From G965276675 sp965276675 (GTDB taxonomy: Bacteria; Acidobacteriota; Terriglobia; Terriglobales; Acidobacteriaceae): DNA of 64,000 nucleotides. The DNA lies in assembly GCA_965276675.1 (NCBI GenBank), contig OZ255624.1, positions 1,302,001 to 1,366,000 of the forward strand, read 5' to 3'. How positions within the stretch are numbered: position 1 is the first letter of the stretch; every line of letters begins with the position of its first letter. The notes under the pieces are model-generated. The model was not told the origin of the DNA and ran no database searches. It saw nothing but the letters and a program-made list of their open reading frames with translations. The position numbers were made by a program, and so were the translations under genes. Positions 43,281 through 51,185 of this stretch are shown one piece after another.

Positions 43281-43760
43281 ATGACTGATACTGATTCCCC
43301 TACGCAGATCAAAATTGATCACCTGGGTGTCGCGGTGCAAAGCATCGCCCAGGCCCGCGGCTTTTATGAAGCTATGGGCCTGAGCGTCGCGCATGAAGAA
43401 GAGGTGGAGCATGAAGGAGTGCGCACCGCCATGATCCCCCTCAGTGAAAGCCGCATCGAACTGCTCGAGCCGCTCACGGACGAGTCGCCCATTGGTAAAT
43501 TCTTGGCCAAGCGGGGAGAGGGCCTGCACCACGTCGCCTTTCACGTTGCCGATATTGCGGCCACTCATGCGCAGATGAGGGCGCGCGGCGTGGAGATAGC
43601 CTCAGCGAAGATCCAGTCCGGCGCTGGCGGTCACCTCTATTTCTTCGTGCACCCACGCAGCGCGGGCGGCGTTCTGATCGAGATCTGCCAGGATGTTCCC
43701 GAGTCTGACGTTCCCCAACCCGATCTGCCTCAGCCACCGGACCGTGTCTCCTATGATTGA
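43281..43760 (+). CDS. mce: Methylmalonyl-CoA epimerase
   Basis: This enzyme interconverts the (S) and (R) forms of methylmalonyl-CoA. The 159-residue protein is a vicinal-oxygen-chelate fold: IDHLGVAVQSIAQARGFYEAMG (metal His), a middle GLHHVAFHV (His) and a C-terminal Glu in GVLIEICQ. A Pro-rich tail follows. The chosen ATG at 43281 is preceded by GGGAACAAGG. Its stop overlaps the tsaB start (ATGATTGA), linking propionate metabolism and t6A genes transcriptionally. Confidence 0.93.
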   Translation: MTDTDSPTQIKIDHLGVAVQSIAQARGFYEAMGLSVAHEEEVEHEGVRTAMIPLSESRIELLEPLTDESPIGKFLAKRGEGLHHVAFHVADIAATHAQMRARGVEIASAKIQSGAGGHLYFFVHPRSAGGVLIEICQDVPESDVPQPDLPQPPDRVSYD

Positions 43761-44484
43761 CAACCGCTTTCTTCCCGGCCGTTACCTGCTCGGGTTTGAT
43801 ACCACGGGCAGCACTGGCACCGTCGCGCTCGCCCGTGCCCTCCCGTCCAGTGTGCACGGCGACCCTACTGCAGAAGTGCTAGCACAGGCAGAGCTGCCGG
43901 GCCGCTCGTACTCCGCGCTCCTGGTCTCGACCATCGGCACTCTGCTGGGGGAACTAAGTCTCACGCTGGGGCAGCTGGCGGCGTTGGTGGTCGTCAGCGG
44001 TCCAGGCAGCTTCACCGGCGTGCGCATCGGACTGAGCATCGCTAAAGGGCTGGCAGAGGGAACCGGCCTGTCCATTCTCGCCGTTTCGCGTCTCGCCGTT
44101 CTCGCGCACCGCTCGGGGATCGATACGGGGTTGGTAGCGCTGGATGCAGGGCGCGGTGAATACTACGTTGGCGAGTACCGAGGGGGTGAGTGCGTTCGCG
44201 AGGCGCTCATCGACGGGGAATCTCTTGCGGCCACTGCTGCGGACGGGCTACAACTCGTAGTCTGCGAGGCGGGTGTTGCAGAACGGCTCGCTTCTGAACG
44301 GCTCGATTCCTGGACGCCCCGACTCCTGCCGCCGCCCACGGCTGCCGATGCTCTCGCGGCCATCCTCCCCCGCTTCTGGGAGCGGCAGTTCGATGATCCC
44401 GAACTCCTCGATGGCAACTATCTTCGCAGTTCAGACGCGGAGCTTTTTGCCTGGGCAAAGAACAAAGTCGTGTCACTTCCGTGA
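43753..44484 (+). CDS. tsaB: tRNA threonylcarbamoyladenosine biosynthesis protein TsaB
   Basis: TsaB is the pseudo-peptidase scaffold of the t6A37 complex with TsaD and TsaE. The 243-residue protein starts LGFDTTGSTGTVALA and has VVVSGPGSFTGVRIGLSIAKGLAEG, the family signature. A 15-base tandem duplication at 44281-44310 repeats the ERL(A/D)S codons. It overlaps the epimerase by 8 bases and rimI by 4 bases. Confidence 0.95.
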   Translation: MIDNRFLPGRYLLGFDTTGSTGTVALARALPSSVHGDPTAEVLAQAELPGRSYSALLVSTIGTLLGELSLTLGQLAALVVVSGPGSFTGVRIGLSIAKGLAEGTGLSILAVSRLAVLAHRSGIDTGLVALDAGRGEYYVGEYRGGECVREALIDGESLAATAADGLQLVVCEAGVAERLASERLDSWTPRLLPPPTAADALAAILPRFWERQFDDPELLDGNYLRSSDAELFAWAKNKVVSLP

Positions 44485-45041
44485 TCTCCGCCGTGCTCTC
44501 CGTCTCCACTGCCGTCCGCCGCATGCAGTCCGGCGACCTGGCCGGCGTGAGTGCGATGATGCGCGCGACCCCGCATGCGCCCGTCTGGAGCGAGGCTGAC
44601 TTCAGGGCACTGCTCAGCGACCATGCGGGCCCGGGCGAGCTATCCCCGGTTGCATTTTCAGAATCAGGGAACAGCCGCATGCGAGCCGCATGGGTCGCCG
44701 TCTCACATCCGGGTGCGCACGCACGGGAGCCCATCGTGGTGCCCATTCTGGGCTTTGTCGTCGGTAGTCTGCTCGCGCTCCCGGGATGGGCGGAGTGCGA
44801 GCTTGAATATATCGCCGTCGCGCCCTCGGTGCAGAGCCGTGGAGTCGGGCAGCTCTTGCTTCGCACGCTTGTGGATTGGGCGAGCACAGCGGGTGCCAGC
44901 ACCGTTCGACTCGAGGTGCGAGCCTCGAACACTACGGCGATTCGATTTTACGAACGCGAGTGTTTTCGCCAGGCTGGCCTGCGCCCGGACTACTACTACA
45001 ATCCGGACGAGCACGCTGTGCTCATGGAACGTGGTCTTTAG
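44481..45041 (+). CDS. rimI: Ribosomal-protein-alanine N-acetyltransferase (RimI-type GNAT)
   Basis: A 186-residue GNAT acetyltransferase. The acetyl-CoA-binding loop is QSRGVGQLLLRTLVDWA, preceded by CELEYIAVAPSV and followed by VRLEVRASNTTAIRFYE, as in RimI. It begins at a GTG overlapping the tsaB stop; tsaB-rimI adjacency is common in bacteria. A ~50-residue insertion before motif A (PGELSPVAFSESGNSRMRAAWVAV) makes it longer than E. coli RimI (about 148). The S18 acetylation target is inferred from family and context. Confidence 0.87.
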   Translation: MISAVLSVSTAVRRMQSGDLAGVSAMMRATPHAPVWSEADFRALLSDHAGPGELSPVAFSESGNSRMRAAWVAVSHPGAHAREPIVVPILGFVVGSLLALPGWAECELEYIAVAPSVQSRGVGQLLLRTLVDWASTAGASTVRLEVRASNTTAIRFYERECFRQAGLRPDYYYNPDEHAVLMERGL

Positions 45042-45042
45042 G

Positions 45043-45345
45043 CTAGAGGCCGAGTGCGCGCCTGAGTGCTTCTTCGATCTCGCAGTGCCAGCCCGGTCCC
45101 TTGGCCCGAAAGCCGTCGATGACCTCGGGCGAGAGCCGGAGCGTTACCTGCCGCTTCGCAGGCTTCTTCCCCGGCCCGCGCCGGTTGGGAAAGGTAACTG
45201 TGGCCTGCGACAACCAGGCCTCCGTTGCCTCTTCATCGTTCGGGTCATAGGGGCCATCTTCCGGGTCGTAGGGGATGGGCGCATTCGATTCCTGCTGCTT
45301 GCGCACCCAATCCCAATCAGTCCTGCTCTTGGTGGCGTCGTTCAT
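45043..45345 (-). CDS. BrnA-like antitoxin
   Basis: A 100-residue protein, acidic and Pro/Asp-rich in its N-terminal half. The C-terminal half carries the BrnA-type ribbon-helix-helix: KRQVTLRLSPEVIDGFRAKG followed by WHCEIEEALRRAL. BrnA neutralises BrnT and represses the operon. It overlaps the toxin gene upstream by 29 bases and ends two bases from the stop of rimI. Confidence 0.87.
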   Translation of the reverse strand: MNDATKSRTDWDWVRKQQESNAPIPYDPEDGPYDPNDEEATEAWLSQATVTFPNRRGPGKKPAKRQVTLRLSPEVIDGFRAKGPGWHCEIEEALRRALGL

Positions 45346-45598
45346 AAGTCCTCCGTTCCCTCCGCGATGCGGTGCGAAGCGAGATCACGCGTACAGCTTC
45401 GCCGCGCTGCACGTATACGAGCGTTAGTGTCGTTGCCATCGTTTGCACGATGGCGATGTCCTGCGAGCGTATCTCGCCGCGCCGCTCCGATTGAAAAGTC
45501 ACTTTCTCCGGATTGTTATAGACCAGATGGGCATCCGCAAAGTCGAGTCGGTGCTTTTGCAGGTTGGCCTCGCGCTTCGCCTCATCCCAAACGAACAC
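45317..45598 (-). CDS. BrnT-like ribonuclease toxin
   Basis: BrnT toxins are small RelE-fold RNases. The conserved FVWDEAKREANLQKHRLDFADAH start, then QDIAIVQTMATTLTLVYVQRGEAVRVISLRTASRRERRTYE-like C-terminal region, identify the family (partial sequences quoted as separate blocks: FVWDEAKREAN, KHRLDFADA, VRVISLRTASRRERR). A GTG at 45598 gives 93 residues, matching BrnT length; ATGs at 45649 and 45724 would add 17 and 42 residues that look unlike the family. No start has a good ribosome-binding site. The antitoxin gene begins within its 3' end, the usual toxin-first order. Confidence 0.85.
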   Translation of the reverse strand: MFVWDEAKREANLQKHRLDFADAHLVYNNPEKVTFQSERRGEIRSQDIAIVQTMATTLTLVYVQRGEAVRVISLRTASRRERRTYERRHQEQD

Positions 45599-45750
45599 AG
45601 TTAAGTGTAGGGGCGTAAAGAGGAGAAAGCAAGCAAATCGTAACGCCATAAAGCCTGCGAGTGTCGAATCGCCGGACTTCGCTCGAGCCAGAAAAAAGAC
45701 ATACTCCCGGTGCTGCTCCCGCACGTCTTAACGATCTGGAGGTGTCCAGC

Positions 45751-45957
45751 ATGGCACCAAACGCAAACGGCAGTGCCGGTGATCCCAGCATCTTGCGAAA
45801 GCAGCACCAGGACTATGCGCAGCAGCTGGAAGCGCTGCAAAGCAGACCCCGCCTCTCTGACGACGAGCAGAGGGAAGAGACGCGCTTGAAGAAGCTCAAA
45901 CTTCACATCAAAGATCAGCTGAACGAGCTGGAATCGCACAACGGGCAGGCATCCTGA
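45751..45957 (+). CDS. YdcH-like small protein (DUF465)
   Basis: A 68-residue, highly charged helical protein, beginning at an ATG that follows GGAGGTGTCCAGC. Its core KQHQDYAQQLEALQ and LKKLKLHIKDQLNELE matches the YdcH/DUF465 pattern of two paired helices. The role is not known. It is transcribed away from the toxin-antitoxin genes; the toxin's longest possible reading frame would overlap its leader. Confidence 0.8.
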   Translation: MAPNANGSAGDPSILRKQHQDYAQQLEALQSRPRLSDDEQREETRLKKLKLHIKDQLNELESHNGQAS

Positions 45958-46035
45958 TCACGAGGTGCATCGCAATCCTGCGTCGCTTCATAGATTCGCT
46001 TCTGCTAAGAGCCACTATAATTCCGAGAGATAACT

Positions 46036-46713
46036 ATGGTTCGTGACGGATATTACTACGGGGTCAGTCTGCTGGTGGTGGCGGTGTTGGTGCGCTTCTT
46101 CACCGGCGGCTGGATCTTCAGCTGGCCACTAGTGGCTGTGCCCCTCATCCTGGCTGCGTTCTTTCTCTGGTTCTTTCGCGACCCGCAGCGCGTCATTCCC
46201 CAGGGAACAGGGCTGGTAGTCTCGCCGGCCGACGGCAAGGTCACCGAGATCGCGCACATCCGCACGCCTGAGGGCGAGCGCATCCGCCTCAGCATCTTTC
46301 TCAGTGTTTTCAATGTCCACGTGAACCGCTCGCCCGTCACCGGTGTCATCCGGGACGTTGTCTACAAAAAGGGTGAGTACCTGAATGCTCTGAATCCTGA
46401 GTCCGCAGAGCGCAACGAGCAGAGTGTCGTCACCTTGGAAGGCGAGGGCTGCCTCATCTCCATGAAGCTGATCGCCGGCCTGCTAGCGCGGCGCATCATC
46501 TTCCATCCCAAGACCGGCGATGTGCTGGAGCGCGGGCAGCGCGTTGGGCTGATCAAGTTCGGCTCGCGTTGCGATGTGGTGCTGCCCGGCGACGCGCACA
46601 TACGTATTGAAAAAGGTCAGATGGTGCAGGGCGGCGCGACCATTCTGGCCGACGTCAAGGTGCCCTCCTACGAGCCGATGATGCTGAAGGAAATCATGGA
46701 GACGCGCGCGTGA
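46036..46713 (+). CDS. psd: Phosphatidylserine decarboxylase, short (type II-like) proenzyme
   Basis: Psd makes phosphatidylethanolamine from phosphatidylserine. The 225-residue proenzyme has two N-terminal membrane segments (SLLVVAVLVRFF and PLVAVPLILAAFFLWFF), PADGKVTEI, the VHVNRSPVTG His motif, and the self-cleavage site as LIKFGSRCDVVLP, where GS gives the pyruvoyl group. The short form is common outside proteobacteria. Its stop overlaps pssA by four bases, so the two successive enzymes are coupled. Confidence 0.95.
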   Translation: MVRDGYYYGVSLLVVAVLVRFFTGGWIFSWPLVAVPLILAAFFLWFFRDPQRVIPQGTGLVVSPADGKVTEIAHIRTPEGERIRLSIFLSVFNVHVNRSPVTGVIRDVVYKKGEYLNALNPESAERNEQSVVTLEGEGCLISMKLIAGLLARRIIFHPKTGDVLERGQRVGLIKFGSRCDVVLPGDAHIRIEKGQMVQGGATILADVKVPSYEPMMLKEIMETRA

Positions 46714-47606
46714 CCCCTGGGGCCGCCAAGCCGCGCCGGCGCGGTATGTACGTGCTACCCTCGCTCTTCACCGCTGGCAATATAGCAGCCGGCTACTACG
46801 CCATCACCCAGAGCCTCCAAGGCACGGTCTTCGAGCCGCAGCATTTTAACTTCGCGGCCCTCGCCATTCTCTTCGCCATCCCTTTCGATGCGCTCGATGG
46901 TCGCATCGCGCGCATGACCAACACCACCAGCGAATTCGGCAAGGAACTGGACTCGCTGGCCGACGTCATCACCTTCGGTGTCGCGCCCAGCATCCTGGCC
47001 TACACCTGGGGCGTCCGCATGCTGCCGCTCACCATGGACCATGTGCTGCGGCAGAAGCTGGTCGAGTTTGGCGCTTTCATCTGTTTCCTGTTTCTGATGT
47101 GCGGGGCCAGCCGGCTAGCGCGCTTCAATATCAGCCACGATGCGCAGCCTAAGAATCCAGGCCGCCCAGGACGCAAATACTTCGTCGGCATGCCCATTCC
47201 CGCGGCTGCCGGCGTGCTGGCGTCGGTGGTGCACCTCTGCCGCGGCACTCCGGTCTTCAATTGGTGGCTGGCGGCGGTGTGGCTGGTGGTCGTCGGCCTC
47301 ACCGGCTTTTTGATGGTCAGCACCTGGCGCTTCTGGAGTGGTAAAGAGATCACGCTTGCCGGGCGCCATCCCTTTCAGCGCATCGTACTGCTCGGCCTGC
47401 TGCTCTACTCGCTTGTCGCCTTCTCGCAGGTCGTTATGTTCTTCTTAGGCTTCGCCTACATGTTCTCCGGGATCGTCGCCCGCGCTGCCTACTCGGCCCA
47501 GCGCCGCCGCAAACGCCTTCGCGAGAGGACAGAAGGCCGCCTCGATGCTACCTCGATCGTAACTAACACGGCGACACATTCGCCAGATGCCCACAGCCAC
47601 TCCTGA
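46710..47606 (+). CDS. pssA: CDP-diacylglycerol-serine O-phosphatidyltransferase
   Basis: This membrane enzyme forms phosphatidylserine from CDP-diacylglycerol and serine, one step before Psd. The CDP-alcohol phosphotransferase motif is DALDGRIARMTN followed by KELDSLADVITFG (D-x2-DG-x2-AR-x8-G-x3-D-x3-D). About seven hydrophobic segments are visible in 298 residues, and the C-terminal tail is basic. It overlaps psd by four bases, and its last base is the first base of the next gene. Confidence 0.95.
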   Translation: MTPGAAKPRRRGMYVLPSLFTAGNIAAGYYAITQSLQGTVFEPQHFNFAALAILFAIPFDALDGRIARMTNTTSEFGKELDSLADVITFGVAPSILAYTWGVRMLPLTMDHVLRQKLVEFGAFICFLFLMCGASRLARFNISHDAQPKNPGRPGRKYFVGMPIPAAAGVLASVVHLCRGTPVFNWWLAAVWLVVVGLTGFLMVSTWRFWSGKEITLAGRHPFQRIVLLGLLLYSLVAFSQVVMFFLGFAYMFSGIVARAAYSAQRRRKRLRERTEGRLDATSIVTNTATHSPDAHSHS

Positions 47607-48649
47607 TGCCAGAGACCTATCGCATAGCCATTGTCGGCGCCGCCTCCCTGCGCGGTAAAGAACTCAATGAAGCACTCAGCGAATCGCCCTTTGCCGCAGG
47701 CGACCTCTTGCTGATGGATGACCAGGAGGCGATCGGCAAGCTGGAGGCAGTCGGTGACGAGGTCACGTTTATCCAGCCCATCACCCCGTCCTCATTTGAC
47801 GGTGTGGACTTCACCTTCTTCACCAGCGATCCGGAGGTGACGCGCAAGCATTGGGAGACCGCGGCCCGCGCTGGATCGAGCATCATCGACCTCTCAGGTG
47901 CGCTCGACGGCGAACCCGGTGTGGTCGTCTCCGCACCGTGGCTGAGTCAGAGCGGGATGGAGACTGGCGCCCCCGCTCCCGACCTGAAGACCCCGGCTAT
48001 CGTGCCCGCGCATCCCGCTGCTTTGGCGCTGGCGCTGGTGCTCTCGCGCGTGCGCCAGGTGGGCGCTATCCAATCGGCCTTTGCCACGGTGCTGGAGCCG
48101 GCCTCCGAGTATGGCCGCGCCGCCATGGACGAGCTGCACCAGCAGACCGTCAACCTGCTCTCATTTCAAAACCTGCCCAAGGCAATCTACGACGCGCAGA
48201 TTGCCTTCAATGCCACCCCGGTTGCCGGCGAAGGCGCGAAGGTCAACCTGCAGACCACTGAAGCCCGCATCCGGCAGCACTACGCGCTGCTCTCGGCTGG
48301 CCGGTTGCCCCAGCTGGCGATTCAGCTCGTCAATGCGCCGGTCTTCCACAGCTACACCTTCTCTCTGGGCATTGAATTGGAGCGGCCGGTCTCGTCCGAG
48401 CATCTGCTGGCAGCCCTGGCCATCGACCACATCGACCTCGCGCAGAGCGACGCCGAACCGCCTTCAAACCTCTCCGCCGCCGGACAGGAAGACGTGCTTC
48501 TGCGCGTCCGCACCTCCGAAGACAAAGCTGAACCCTCCACGCATTTCTGGCTCTGGGGTGCCGCCGACAACCTAAGGCTCACCGCCCAGAATGCAGTCGC
48601 CTGTGCCCTCGAGCTGCGAAGACTCCGCCCCAAGGGCAAGGTGCAGTAG
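47606..48649 (+). CDS. Aspartate-semialdehyde dehydrogenase homologue lacking the catalytic cysteine
   Basis: The 347-residue protein has the Asd fold: IAIVGAASLRGKELNEAL near the N-terminus, VDFTFFTSDPEVTRKH, IIDLSGAL, and a C-terminal dimerization domain with APVFHSYTFSLGIEL. At the position of the catalytic Cys, where Asd has NPNC, it reads VPAHPAAL (about 133-140), with no Cys. In this respect it resembles the USG-1-type Asd paralogues. It is therefore unlikely to be an active aspartate-semialdehyde dehydrogenase. The ATG overlaps the pssA stop by one base, tying it to phospholipid synthesis genes; a link to that pathway is unproven. Confidence 0.85.
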   Translation: MPETYRIAIVGAASLRGKELNEALSESPFAAGDLLLMDDQEAIGKLEAVGDEVTFIQPITPSSFDGVDFTFFTSDPEVTRKHWETAARAGSSIIDLSGALDGEPGVVVSAPWLSQSGMETGAPAPDLKTPAIVPAHPAALALALVLSRVRQVGAIQSAFATVLEPASEYGRAAMDELHQQTVNLLSFQNLPKAIYDAQIAFNATPVAGEGAKVNLQTTEARIRQHYALLSAGRLPQLAIQLVNAPVFHSYTFSLGIELERPVSSEHLLAALAIDHIDLAQSDAEPPSNLSAAGQEDVLLRVRTSEDKAEPSTHFWLWGAADNLRLTAQNAVACALELRRLRPKGKVQ

Positions 48650-48733
48650 CGTTAGGCTCCGCTCCATTGGACGAAGGAATTGGGCGCTCTCTGTTGAATG
48701 CTGATGCAGAGAGCGCGACACACACCGCACGGC

Positions 48734-49483
48734 TTATCGCATGCCACCGGACGCGAGAAGGATCTCGCCCGTAAGCCATCCCGAGTCCGCGGAGGCCAGA
48801 AACACCGCCAGTGGTGCGATGTCTTCCGGCTGCCCCAAGCGTCCGAGCGGAGTCTGTGCCACCATCTGCTTCTCAAAATCGCTACCAATCACTCCCATCG
48901 TGCGAGCACCTTCGGTATCCACGCCACCGGGATTGATCGAGTTCACCCGAATCTTCTTGGGTCCCAACTCCTTGGCAAGCACATGCGTGATCGCATCCAC
49001 CGCACCCTTCGTCGCGGTGTAGATCACGGACATCGGTGGCGCTGTCTGGCTTGAGGTCGAGCCGATGTTGATCACGCTTCCGCCCTCGGCACCGAAGTGC
49101 TTCACAGCTTCCTGCGTCGCCAGAATCAGTCCGAGAACATTGGTGTTGAACTGCCGGTGAAACTCATCCTCCGTCACCATCTCCAGCGGAGCGAACTGAT
49201 ATACCCCCGCATTATTCACCAGCACGTCTAACGCCCCGAAGGTCTTCTTTGTCTCCTGGAACAGCCGCTGCACGTCGGCCGCCTTCGACATGTCGCCCTG
49301 GACGGCGGTCGCTTTGCCGCCCTTGCTCGTGATCTCCGCAACAACTCGATCCGCGCCTTCCTTGCTGGAGGCGTAGTTCACCACGACTGCTGCTCCCGCT
49401 GCTCCCAGACCTTTCGCTATGCCCGCGCCAATACCCTTCGACGCACCCGTTACTACGGCTACTTTTCCTGCCAGCTTGCTCAT
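48734..49483 (-). CDS. SDR family NAD(P)-dependent oxidoreductase
   Basis: A classical short-chain dehydrogenase of 249 residues. The cofactor motif is VTGASKGIGAGIAKG, the Ser is in INIGSTSSQTAP, and the YxxxK is YTATKG. It resembles 3-oxoacyl-ACP reductases and glucose dehydrogenase-like SDRs, but the substrate is unknown. Its ATG at 49483 is preceded by GGAG. It lies 95 bases downstream of the ArsR-type regulator on the same strand, so the regulator may control it. Confidence 0.9.
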   Translation of the reverse strand: MSKLAGKVAVVTGASKGIGAGIAKGLGAAGAAVVVNYASSKEGADRVVAEITSKGGKATAVQGDMSKAADVQRLFQETKKTFGALDVLVNNAGVYQFAPLEMVTEDEFHRQFNTNVLGLILATQEAVKHFGAEGGSVINIGSTSSQTAPPMSVIYTATKGAVDAITHVLAKELGPKKIRVNSINPGGVDTEGARTMGVIGSDFEKQMVAQTPLGRLGQPEDIAPLAVFLASADSGWLTGEILLASGGMR

Positions 49484-49578
49484 GATGAACGCTCCCGATT
49501 CGCGTCTATCATTTCGACGCTTGTATAATTGTCTCATTGACGAAGGCGCCGCGCTACTCTGTATGGGAGTTCCGCAGG

Positions 49579-49872
49579 TTAAATTCGCGAGAGTCGATCG
49601 AGGTAGGCGCGCAAAACGTCACGTTGAAGGATCAGGCGGGCGAATTTCCCTTCGCGAACGATCTCGATCAGCCCAGCCGTTTCCAGCTCCTTCATATGAT
49701 GAGAGAGGGTGGGGGCGCTTACGCAGTGAGTCTGTTGGAGCTGACTGCAAGGCATGGGATCTGCATGCTCGCCGATCTGTTTCAGGATCTGATAGCGACG
49801 GGGTTCGGCAAGAGCGCGAGAGATTAACGCAAACTGCCGGTCTGTCAGTCGGGGTTGTTTGGCAGCTGCCAT
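49579..49872 (-). CDS. ArsR/SmtB-family transcriptional regulator
   Basis: A 97-residue winged-helix protein: LAEPRRYQILKQIGEHADPM, then the recognition region VSAPTLSHHMKELETAGLI and the wing VREGKFARLILQ. It has two Cys (PCSQLQQTHCV) but no complete canonical ELCV(C)DL metal site, so a metal ligand role is unclear. It precedes the SDR gene on the minus strand and probably regulates it; the intergenic 49484-49578 is AT-rich (TTGTATAATTGTCTCATTGA), a candidate operator/promoter area. Confidence 0.88.
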   Translation of the reverse strand: MAAAKQPRLTDRQFALISRALAEPRRYQILKQIGEHADPMPCSQLQQTHCVSAPTLSHHMKELETAGLIEIVREGKFARLILQRDVLRAYLDRLSRI

Positions 49873-49976
49873 GATTCAAATTACACCCGCACCGGATCAG
49901 TATTCGCACGGCATGCGCTTGCCAGATTCCGATACTCTTTGAAATAGGAAACGCATCGATGCGGCTCGATACGTTC

Positions 49977-50127
49977 CTAACAAGCTTCGCGGTGCAGCAC
50001 GTACTGCCCCAGGATGAACTGGTCGGTCATGCCTGCGGTGTAATCGGCTACGGTGCGCGGCAGGCCCTCTTCCGCAATCGACAGCGCGCAACTGGTAGGC
50101 AGGAGCTCTGGGTGCTCCACCCAGCAT
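49977..50127 (-). pseudogene. Fragment duplicated from the 3' end of dgt
   Basis: About 150 bases on the minus strand match the last 150 bases of dgt (51186-51336), with roughly 130 identical positions by eye. The frame is kept and ends in the same LHREAC stop (TAG at 49977-49979). The match ends abruptly near 50127, upstream of which the sequence differs. It has no start codon or upstream dgt domains, so it cannot make the enzyme. It lies 1.2 kb from the intact gene in direct orientation, with a broken esterase between. Confidence 0.8.
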
Positions 50128-50214
50128 CTGCCCAATACTTGTTCGCATTCTCCCGGAGGCGCATTATGAGGAGCAGGTCCGGAAGGCAGCGCCCATGGAG
50201 GTGGACCTCACCGT

Positions 50215-51170
50215 ATGTCTGGGAAGCATGTTGGTTTCCTGATCTTTCTCTCGACTTACACTGCTCGACTTTTTGTGTTCATCCTTTTAGTTATGTGGAG
50301 GATGGTTGCGCCACAGCTACTTGCCGCTCAGATCGAAACTCGCCCGTTCGCGCATAACGGGTATAGCCGTCCCTATCTCGTTTACAAGTCTGCGCACCTT
50401 GCGCCACATCCGCCTCTCGTCCTGATGCTTGGCGGCGCTGGAAGTACAGCACACACTACAGCTCAGGACTTCGGTTGGATCGAAGAAGCAGACCGCAACG
50501 GTTTTCTCGTCGTCTTTCCGGAACCTCTTACCGTTAAACCCGATGAGCCATTCTCAGCAGAAAGCAACGTCACATTCTGGGAGAATGGAGCGTATCGCTC
50601 GCACCGTGTTCCGAGCGGTAAGTCACCTGTGGACGACGATGGCTATCTGATAGCCGTCCTCCACGATGTGCTTCGGCGAGACCACCCAAGCTCACATCGG
50701 GTCTTCTTGCGGGCTTTTCCAGCGGATCGGGCATGGTGCAGTTATTGGCTGCCCGTCACCCGAGGGAGATCACCGCGATAGCTGGCGTTGCTACGCCGCT
50801 CATGGATCCTCCGCTGAAACTCGCGCGTCCCATACCCGTCCTGTATATTCATGGCGATGATGACGGGCAGCTCTCGGGTCTTGGCCCCCACAACCCGCAT
50901 TTCGCGACCACACCGCATGGCAACTGGGTGACTTGGGGATACCTCGATGGGTGTCATATGCAAACAGCAAGCAAGACGGATTGGGGAGTGGAGTTCCGCT
51001 GGCAGGGCTGCAAGAATGATGTGCCGGTTGTCGCCGACTTCGTTGCACACTTAGGCCACGAGTGGCTCGGCAACATACACTCGCGTTGGAATGAGACCCA
51101 CCCGTCGAAGGAGCCGCTCAATTTTACGGAGATGGCCTGGCATTTCTTCGCCGAGGTTCACACGACGTAG
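50215..51170 (+). pseudogene. Frameshifted secreted esterase (PHB depolymerase/CE1-like)
   Basis: An N-terminal hydrophobic stretch (LIFLSTYTARLFVFILLV) leads into an alpha/beta-hydrolase domain in one frame from 50215, with PPLVLMLGGAGSTAHTTA and NGFLVVFPEP. Near 50708 the coding moves by one base to a second frame that runs to 51170: it supplies the nucleophile elbow GFSSGSGMVQLL, HGDDDGQLS and the likely catalytic His in LGHEW. Without the shift the first frame ends at 50781. A one-base deletion just before the Ser motif is the simplest explanation. Codon usage is less GC-rich than the neighbours, which suggests transfer. A sequencing error remains possible. Confidence 0.8.
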
Positions 51171-51185
51171 AACCTCGACTTTGTT

